The translations under genes were made by a program, and so were the position numbers. DNA of 64,000 bases from Rhizobium skierniewicense. Its GTDB lineage: Bacteria; Pseudomonadota; Alphaproteobacteria; Rhizobiales; Rhizobiaceae. The stretch lies in assembly GCF_014196515.1 (NCBI RefSeq), contig NZ_JACIDV010000001.1, forward strand, positions 248,001-312,000, given 5' to 3'. Within the stretch, counting starts at the first letter, position 1, and every line of letters starts with the position of its first letter. Of the stretch, positions 59,096-64,000 are shown one piece after another. The notes beneath the pieces are model-generated. The model saw nothing but the letters and a program-made list of their open reading frames with translations. It ran no database searches and was not told the origin of the DNA.

Positions 59096-59428
59096 ATGTT
59101 CAAGCTAGTGCAGATTACGGGTCTTGCCGTTGTCATGGCAGCATCGGGTATTGCGATGACGGCGCCCGCCAAAGCGCAGGATATAGAGTTGCAGATCGGC
59201 CGCGACGGCGTGCGCCCCGTGATCCGCGACCGCGATATGGATCGCCGCGGCCCACCACGCGACCGCGGTTGCAGTGAGCGCGAAGCCCGCGCTGCTGCCC
59301 GCGCATCCGGACTTCGTGATCCGGAGATCGTCCGGGTCACGCCACGTCGGGTCGTCGTCGAGGGTTTCACGCGCCGCGGCCAGGACACGATCACATTTGC
59401 AAACGTTCGCGGCTGCCCTGAAATCTAA
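59096..59428 (+). CDS. small secreted protein of unknown function, likely stress-regulated
   Basis: A 110-residue protein with a signal peptide (LVQITGLAVVMAASGIAMTA, cleaved near PAKAQ). The mature part is Arg/Asp-rich (GVRPVIRDRDMDRRGPPRDR), followed by a region resembling a small alpha-beta unit (REARAAARASGLRDPEIVRV) and two Cys (about residues 59 and 107) that may form a disulphide. Its ATG follows CAGGAGGGA. An EcfG-type promoter lies upstream, and a terminator lies beyond. The family is not recognised. Confidence 0.8.
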   Translation: MFKLVQITGLAVVMAASGIAMTAPAKAQDIELQIGRDGVRPVIRDRDMDRRGPPRDRGCSEREARAAARASGLRDPEIVRVTPRRVVVEGFTRRGQDTITFANVRGCPEI

Positions 59429-59461
59429 GCCATCGGAACTGCGAAAACACGTTTTATTGAG

Positions 59462-59483
59462 ACCCGCCATGTGCGGGTTTCTT
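59462..59483 (+). terminator. terminator after the small secreted protein gene
   Basis: ACCCGC / GCGGGT (6-bp stem, 5-base loop) followed by TTCTTT, 33 bases after the stop codon. Confidence 0.75.
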
Positions 59484-59570
59484 TGCGTTCAAGCCATAGA
59501 CGACAATTTGGATTAGTAATTTCTAAAGTTAGCTGTACTAATAAACATAGCTGGTTGTTCACTATTGAGG

Positions 59571-61913
59571 ATGGGTGCGGTGTTCGCTGTACTTGAATGC
59601 GTTGCGTTACAACATGATCAACATACTGTTGCCCTTGCTGCCGTCATCGCTCTTCTAGGGATGTTGTCTTTCTTCCATCTGCTTCTTCGCGCAGATGAGA
59701 GTCCCTTGAAACGGCGCCCCTACTGGGCGTTGGTCGCAGCTTTCGCATCGGGCCTCAGCGTTTGGGCGACGCACTTTATCGCCATGCTCGCCTATCAGGG
59801 TAGTCTGCCAATCGGTTTCGATTTTCCGTTTACAGCTTTGTCTGCGGTGGTCGCTGTTGCAGGTTTCTGGCTCAGTCTGCAATTCCTGTGGCATAAGACT
59901 GGCGCGGCGGTTTTGTCCGGCGCAATCATCACGGTCACCGTCGCTGCCATGCATTTCATTGGCATGGCCGGGATGCAGGTAGCGGCGACACTTGAATATC
60001 GCATTGCCCCCATTGTGGTCGGCACAGCTGTCGCGGCTGTCTTTTTTACTGCGTCCTTTATCTTTTTTAAGCGCCTGCGGGGGTGGAAACAGATCGCTAC
60101 CGCAGCTCTTGCATCCATAATTGGTGTGCTTGCCCTGCATTTCACCGCCATGTCATCAACCATCCTTGTCCCAGATCCGAGCATTGTCGGGCCACTTGAT
60201 GACAGTCTTGATCGCCTGTTTTTGATGGCGGCCATCAGTGGTGTCACATTCGTCGGGTTGGCGCTCACCGGTGCTGCCGCATTGGTAGACAGGTATCTGG
60301 TCGACTTGAAAGGCCTGGTCGGAGCGACGCTGGATGGCTTGGCTGTTGTCCGAGATGGTCGCATCGTTGAGGTCAACACTCGCTTTGCTGCACTTTTCGA
60401 TACCAGTGAGGCTTCCCTTATCGGTGAAAATGCCGATGACCTGATGCATGCCGATGATGGTATTGCTGCGCATCTTCCTCGCGTTTCAGCTGTGGAGGCC
60501 GTCCCGAACAGGGGTGACAGGTCCCGTACGTTTGAGCTTGCCGTTCGAACGATCGAGTATCGAGGCCGTCCCTGCGAGGTCATGGCCGTTCGTGACCTGA
60601 CCGAAAAACGCCGTGCCTTGCGGGAAATTGAGTATCTGGCTCGACACGATGTTTTGACTTCGCTCGCCAACCGAAAACTGTTCCAGGAGCGGTTGAGCAA
60701 CCATATCGCCATCGCACAGACCGATGACGAATTCGCGCTCCTGTCTCTCGATCTCGACCGGTTTAAAGCCGTCAACGACCTTTTCGGACACGCCGAAGGC
60801 GACCGTGTTCTCAAGGACGTCGCGCGGATATTGCAGCAGACCGCGCGGCCTGGTGATCTTGTGTCCAGACTGGGGGGCGACGAGTTCGTGATACTGACAA
60901 CATTTGGCACGACAGCCGAAGATGCACGCGGACTCGGTGAGCGTATTCTGGCGACGTTTCGGCAGGAGATGGACTATGTCAGCGATCCAACAGCTGTCGG
61001 CGTAACGATCGGCATTGCTGCCTTTCCGGGAAATGGCAATGACATCGAAACGTTGATGCACGCAGCGGATCTGGCGCTCTACCGTGCCAAGATCAATGGT
61101 CGCGGCATCATTGCCTTTTACGATCCGGCGATGGATCAGGAAACCAAGGAGAAGCGGCGGCTGGAGTCCGATCTTCGTCAGGCCATCAGTCGCAATGAAC
61201 TCGAGCTTTTGTATCAACCGGTTCATTCCGTCGAAAACGGCGAGGTTGCCGGCTACGAAGCGCTGGTGCGGTGGCGGCACCCCACGCGCGGCATGGTACC
61301 CCCGGATGTCTTCATCCCCATTGCGGAGGAAAGCGGCATCATCATCGCGCTGGGAGAGTGGATATTGCGGGAAGCCTGCTCCACAGCCGTGCGCTGGAAG
61401 CCGCATATCAAACTGGCGGTGAATGTATCTCCCGTCCAGTTTTCGCTTGCCAACCTTTCCTACACCATCTGCTCGGTCTTGAAGGAAACCGGCTTGGCGC
61501 CCTCGCGCCTTGAACTTGAGATGACCGAGGCTGCACTTTTGAAAGACAGGGCAGTGACGCTGGCGACGATGCGACAATTGAAGGCACTGGGCGTTACGAT
61601 CGTGATGGACGACTTTGGAACAGGTTACTCCTCGCTCAGTAATTTGCGCAGTTTTCCGTTTGACAAGATCAAGATCGACCGGAGCTTCATTGCAGCCATG
61701 AAGCATGACGAAAATGCCCACTCCATTGTCCGCGCCATCATCGGTCTTGGCCGCAGCCTCGACTTGCCGGTTACGGCGGAGGGGATCGAGACAGATAGCC
61801 AATACAGAATGGTTGTCGATGAGGGGTGCACGCAGGCACAGGGCTATCTTTTCGGACGGCCAGGAAGAGTGCCGTCCCGCAATAGACAGGCGGAAAAAGC
61901 GGAGGTGAACTAG
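59571..61913 (+). CDS. MHYT-PAS-GGDEF-EAL cyclic-di-GMP protein
   Basis: A 780-residue membrane protein. Residues about 10-240 are an MHYT sensor with seven membrane segments and repeated motifs (WATHFIAMLAY, AAMHFIGMAG, ALHFTAMSS), thought to bind a metal or sense gas. A PAS-like segment follows (LDGLAVVRDGRIVEVNTRFA), then a GGDEF domain with intact RLGGDEF and DLDRFKAVNDLFGHAEGD, and an EAL domain with YEALVRWRHP, IAVNVSPVQF-type LAVNVSPVQFS, EMTEAAL, DDFGTGYSSLS and EGIET. Both catalytic sites look intact, so output is undecided. ATG 59571 or GTG 59580 may start it; GAGG spacing favours the latter. Confidence 0.93.
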   Translation: MGAVFAVLECVALQHDQHTVALAAVIALLGMLSFFHLLLRADESPLKRRPYWALVAAFASGLSVWATHFIAMLAYQGSLPIGFDFPFTALSAVVAVAGFWLSLQFLWHKTGAAVLSGAIITVTVAAMHFIGMAGMQVAATLEYRIAPIVVGTAVAAVFFTASFIFFKRLRGWKQIATAALASIIGVLALHFTAMSSTILVPDPSIVGPLDDSLDRLFLMAAISGVTFVGLALTGAAALVDRYLVDLKGLVGATLDGLAVVRDGRIVEVNTRFAALFDTSEASLIGENADDLMHADDGIAAHLPRVSAVEAVPNRGDRSRTFELAVRTIEYRGRPCEVMAVRDLTEKRRALREIEYLARHDVLTSLANRKLFQERLSNHIAIAQTDDEFALLSLDLDRFKAVNDLFGHAEGDRVLKDVARILQQTARPGDLVSRLGGDEFVILTTFGTTAEDARGLGERILATFRQEMDYVSDPTAVGVTIGIAAFPGNGNDIETLMHAADLALYRAKINGRGIIAFYDPAMDQETKEKRRLESDLRQAISRNELELLYQPVHSVENGEVAGYEALVRWRHPTRGMVPPDVFIPIAEESGIIIALGEWILREACSTAVRWKPHIKLAVNVSPVQFSLANLSYTICSVLKETGLAPSRLELEMTEAALLKDRAVTLATMRQLKALGVTIVMDDFGTGYSSLSNLRSFPFDKIKIDRSFIAAMKHDENAHSIVRAIIGLGRSLDLPVTAEGIETDSQYRMVVDEGCTQAQGYLFGRPGRVPSRNRQAEKAEVN

Positions 61914-62168
61914 ACGGCAGAGACCTCTTGCGTCACGCGTCCATTTGGCCAAAAAAATTAATGACCATCGGAAGAAATTTACGTTTTATAAACCATTCTT
62001 CATCTCGATTTCGGTAAACGAAACATACCGTTACGTAACTGGTTGCCAATTGGCCACACAGGGCGATCCACGTATCACGGCATTTTCAATTTTCGGCTTC
62101 AAAGTTGTTGCGACTTAACCTCTTGCTGCTATTCCTGCGTGTAAGCGATTCTTTCATGGGGATATGGG
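61914..62168. promoter_or_regulatory. AT-rich spacer upstream of the export lipoprotein gene
   Basis: 255 bases with AT-rich DNA (61950-62040) and no coding region. It presumably holds the promoter of the lipoprotein gene. No clear palindrome or EcfG match was seen. Confidence 0.5.
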
Positions 62169-63305
62169 ATGAAGAAGGTTGTTTCGGTTCTTCTGTTGGC
62201 TTTGCTGAGCAGTTGTGCAAAGCCGTCTGACGGGCCGACGGCAGGCAATATTCGGTCTGCAAAACTTCCCCAAACCAATGAGCGTATCCGCGTGGTAGAG
62301 CTTGCCAATGCTCCGGCGGCGTCCGTGTCGCCATCGCTCGTGGAGAGCGCATCCGGCCCCGGTCTGACGGCACTTCGCAACACCGGCTACAATGCGCAGC
62401 GTCTGCGCCGTGGCGATGTCATCGACATCACCGTGCTGGATACGGGTGAAGATGGCCTGTTCTCGTCCACCCAGAGCAAGACACTCAATCTCGGACGCTT
62501 CACGGTTGACCAGAGTGGCAGTGTCAACCTGCCTTTCGTGGGCAAGAAACGCGTTATCGATTCTACACCCGAAGGGCTTCAGTCTCAGGTCGTATCCGGT
62601 CTCAAGGGCTCGGCAGTCAATCCACAGGCTGTCGTCACCGTGGTCGATAAGCCGACGAGTGCTGTCATGTTGAGCGGTGCGATAAAGACGCCCGGCAAGA
62701 TCGCGTTGACGGCCCGCCAGGAGCGTGTGCTCGACGTCATCAATCAGGCCGGTGGTCCAACAGTTGCGCCAAGTGCGGCGACTGTGACCGTTGTGCGTGG
62801 CACGCAGCGTGCAAGTGCATCGCTGGATCGCATCACGCGGGAAGACCGCCAGAACATTCGCGTATCGCCTGACGACCAGATCATGATCGACGGCGAAGCA
62901 TCGAGCATCACGGCTCTGGGTGCGTTCAAAAGCGCTGGAGAATTCCAGTTCGAAACCGGAAAGCTGACCCTTGCGCAGGCCGTTGGCCGTGCCGGTGGTT
63001 TGCTGGATGATCGCGCAGATGCGCGCAACGTCTACGTCTTCCGCAATGAAATCGTGCAGGTTCCATCGACCGTTGCTGCGGGATCAAAGGGACCTGCGGC
63101 TGTCGCAACGAGCGTCAGGCCGGTCATTTATCACGTCAACATGCGAGACGCGTCCAGCATCGTTCTGATGCAGATGTTCCAGATGCAGAAAGGCGATGTC
63201 CTCTATGCCAGCAACGCACCTCTCGTCGATACGGCAAAGCTGCTGACTGTCTTCCAGAAGAGCGCAGCGACGGCCGCGGCTCCGCAGCCTGGCTCATCCA
63301 ACTGA
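62169..63305 (+). CDS. Wza/KpsD-like outer-membrane polysaccharide export lipoprotein
   Basis: A 378-residue lipoprotein: signal VVSVLLLALL with lipobox LSSC (Cys16). A polysaccharide-export domain (LRRGDVIDITVLDTGEDGLF; GRFTVDQSGSVNLPFVGKKR) is followed by two SLBB-like repeats (VMLSGAIKTPGKIALTARQE; ITALGAFKSAGEFQFETGKL). Such proteins form the outer-membrane channel for capsule or EPS. No polymer-synthesis genes are seen next to it within the window, though it is encoded beside a c-di-GMP protein. ATG at 62169 with GGGGATATGGG upstream. Distinct from ExoF, which lacks a lipobox. Confidence 0.93.
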   Translation: MKKVVSVLLLALLSSCAKPSDGPTAGNIRSAKLPQTNERIRVVELANAPAASVSPSLVESASGPGLTALRNTGYNAQRLRRGDVIDITVLDTGEDGLFSSTQSKTLNLGRFTVDQSGSVNLPFVGKKRVIDSTPEGLQSQVVSGLKGSAVNPQAVVTVVDKPTSAVMLSGAIKTPGKIALTARQERVLDVINQAGGPTVAPSAATVTVVRGTQRASASLDRITREDRQNIRVSPDDQIMIDGEASSITALGAFKSAGEFQFETGKLTLAQAVGRAGGLLDDRADARNVYVFRNEIVQVPSTVAAGSKGPAAVATSVRPVIYHVNMRDASSIVLMQMFQMQKGDVLYASNAPLVDTAKLLTVFQKSAATAAAPQPGSSN

Positions 63306-63340
63306 GACTTGCTTGAAGCAAGCCATATAGCGAGAAACGC

Positions 63341-64000
63341 TTAACGATCGTCGTTGAGAAGGTTCAATGCTTCATCGGCACTTTGAGGCCGCTGTGCAGC
63401 GTTTTCATGTGTGCAGGTGTCTCTGAACACGGTCAACACCGGACAATTGTCGCTGCGCTGATCTGCCATGAGGCGTGTGGCCAGTCGGCCCACGGCGTAG
63501 ATATCCTGAACCGGGTGGGCTGGGGCTCCGGCGAGTTGTTCTGGCGCTGAGAACTCCGGTGAACCGGCAATGGCAAGTCCAAGATCGCGATGCCGCTCTC
63601 CGGTTCGCAGTGTTATGCCGAAATCTCCAAGCCTGGCTTTCGCCAGATCCTCTTCGGGCATCATGATATTGCCTGCGGTGACGTCGCAGTGGACGTAACC
63701 TGCGCCGTGCAGGAATGAGAGGGCCTGCAAAATCGTATGGAGAAGGCCCAGTATTTCCTCCGGTCGAAGGTTCCGGGTCTTCAAAAGCGAGGCGAGAGAA
63801 ACGGGAGCCCAAGGTTGTAACAAGCCCGGGCGACCATCGCGCAGCCGCAGGAGCGCGGAGGTTTCCTGCACCGCAGGATGGCGCAGACCAAGGCCGATTT
63901 TAGCTTCGCGCCTTAGCCTCTGGGCGAGGAGCTGGTCATCTCGCTTTCCAGGCGGCATTGTTTTGATTGCGAAACAATCGCCCAGGTCGCGTTGTGTGAC
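63341..64000 (-). CDS. Ser/Thr protein kinase-like protein, 5' end outside window
   Basis: The minus-strand frame stays open to the window edge, so the ATG at 63958 is internal. The visible 219 residues contain the kinase core: CFAIKTMPPGK with the beta-3 Lys, LRREAKIGLGLRHPAV with the C-helix Glu, catalytic loop YVHCDVTAGNIM (HCD for HRD), GDFGITLR (DFG), and SPEFSAPEQL as the APE-type motif. The domain ends at the stop without further C-terminal part, so it is a compact kinase resembling Pkn2/Hanks-type proteins. It is convergent with the lipoprotein gene. Targets are unknown. Confidence 0.88.
   Translation of the reverse strand, partial: VTQRDLGDCFAIKTMPPGKRDDQLLAQRLRREAKIGLGLRHPAVQETSALLRLRDGRPGLLQPWAPVSLASLLKTRNLRPEEILGLLHTILQALSFLHGAGYVHCDVTAGNIMMPEEDLAKARLGDFGITLRTGERHRDLGLAIAGSPEFSAPEQLAGAPAHPVQDIYAVGRLATRLMADQRSDNCPVLTVFRDTCTHENAAQRPQSADEALNLLNDDR

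Noticed and set aside
60486-61952. 488-codon minus-strand frame across the MHYT-GGDEF-EAL gene
   Set aside because: It is antisense to intact GGDEF and EAL motifs and has no ribosome site.

Overview
The window reads as an alphaproteobacterial chromosome or chromid segment of the Rhizobiaceae, most like Agrobacterium/Rhizobium. The evidence is a pcaDCHGB operon with a divergent LysR gene pcaQ, pcaIJF with an IclR gene pcaR, an AraC-type pobR beside pobA, succinoglycan-type exoYFQ, an imuA-imuB-dnaE2 mutasome cassette behind a GAAC-N7-GAAC LexA box, an iolCDEB cluster with an RpiR-type iolR, a glpRDSTPQUV glycerol ABC cluster, and promoters of the EcfG general-stress type. Coding density is high. 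I saw no insertion sequence, prophage, CRISPR array, tRNA or rRNA. Assignments rest on motifs, lengths and remembered family sequences; no database was searched.

Layout. 1-3032: the 3' part of a GGDEF-EAL gene followed at once by two paralogous periplasmic binding-protein genes without permease or ATPase. 3080-13412: all enzymes of the protocatechuate branch, 4-hydroxybenzoate to succinyl-CoA plus acetyl-CoA (pobA, pcaHG, pcaB, pcaC, pcaD, pcaIJ, pcaF), with three dedicated regulators. 13435-14485: a small stress-type operon with an EcfG-like promoter, a 73-residue protein and a DJ-1/PfpI protein. 14486-18667: a long AT-rich leader and exoY-exoF-exoQ. 18750-24243: SOS-controlled imuA-imuB-dnaE2.

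24298-29623: a YtfQ/YtfR/YtfT/YjfF sugar importer with a FadR-type regulator at its distal end, divergent from a D-xylonate-type dehydratase gene (30120-31940). 32008-38108: housekeeping and repair genes: a metallophosphoesterase, an unnamed Cys4 protein with an Ada-like zinc motif joined to alkB, a soluble receptor-like coiled-coil protein, a DUF2171 protein and an ABC-F ATPase. 38208-44690: iolR and iolCDEB with recognisable IolR operators; iolG, iolA and a transporter are not here. 44895-53439: glpRDSTPQUV on the minus strand, with two ATPases whose degenerate motifs are complementary. 53589-58974: an oligopeptide ABC transporter with fused OppDF. 58981-64000: an EcfG-type promoter driving a small periplasmic protein, an MHYT-GGDEF-EAL protein, a Wza-like export lipoprotein and the start-truncated end of a Ser/Thr-kinase-like gene.

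Overall this is an accessory catabolic and surface-polysaccharide region suited to a soil or plant-associated life: aromatic acids, sugars, inositol, glycerol and peptides as nutrients, with c-di-GMP and exopolysaccharide genes and stress and SOS control. No wholly new system is evident. The best leads are the Ada-like/AlkB gene pair, the orphan binding proteins attached to a c-di-GMP enzyme, the soluble receptor-like protein, and several unusually clear operators.
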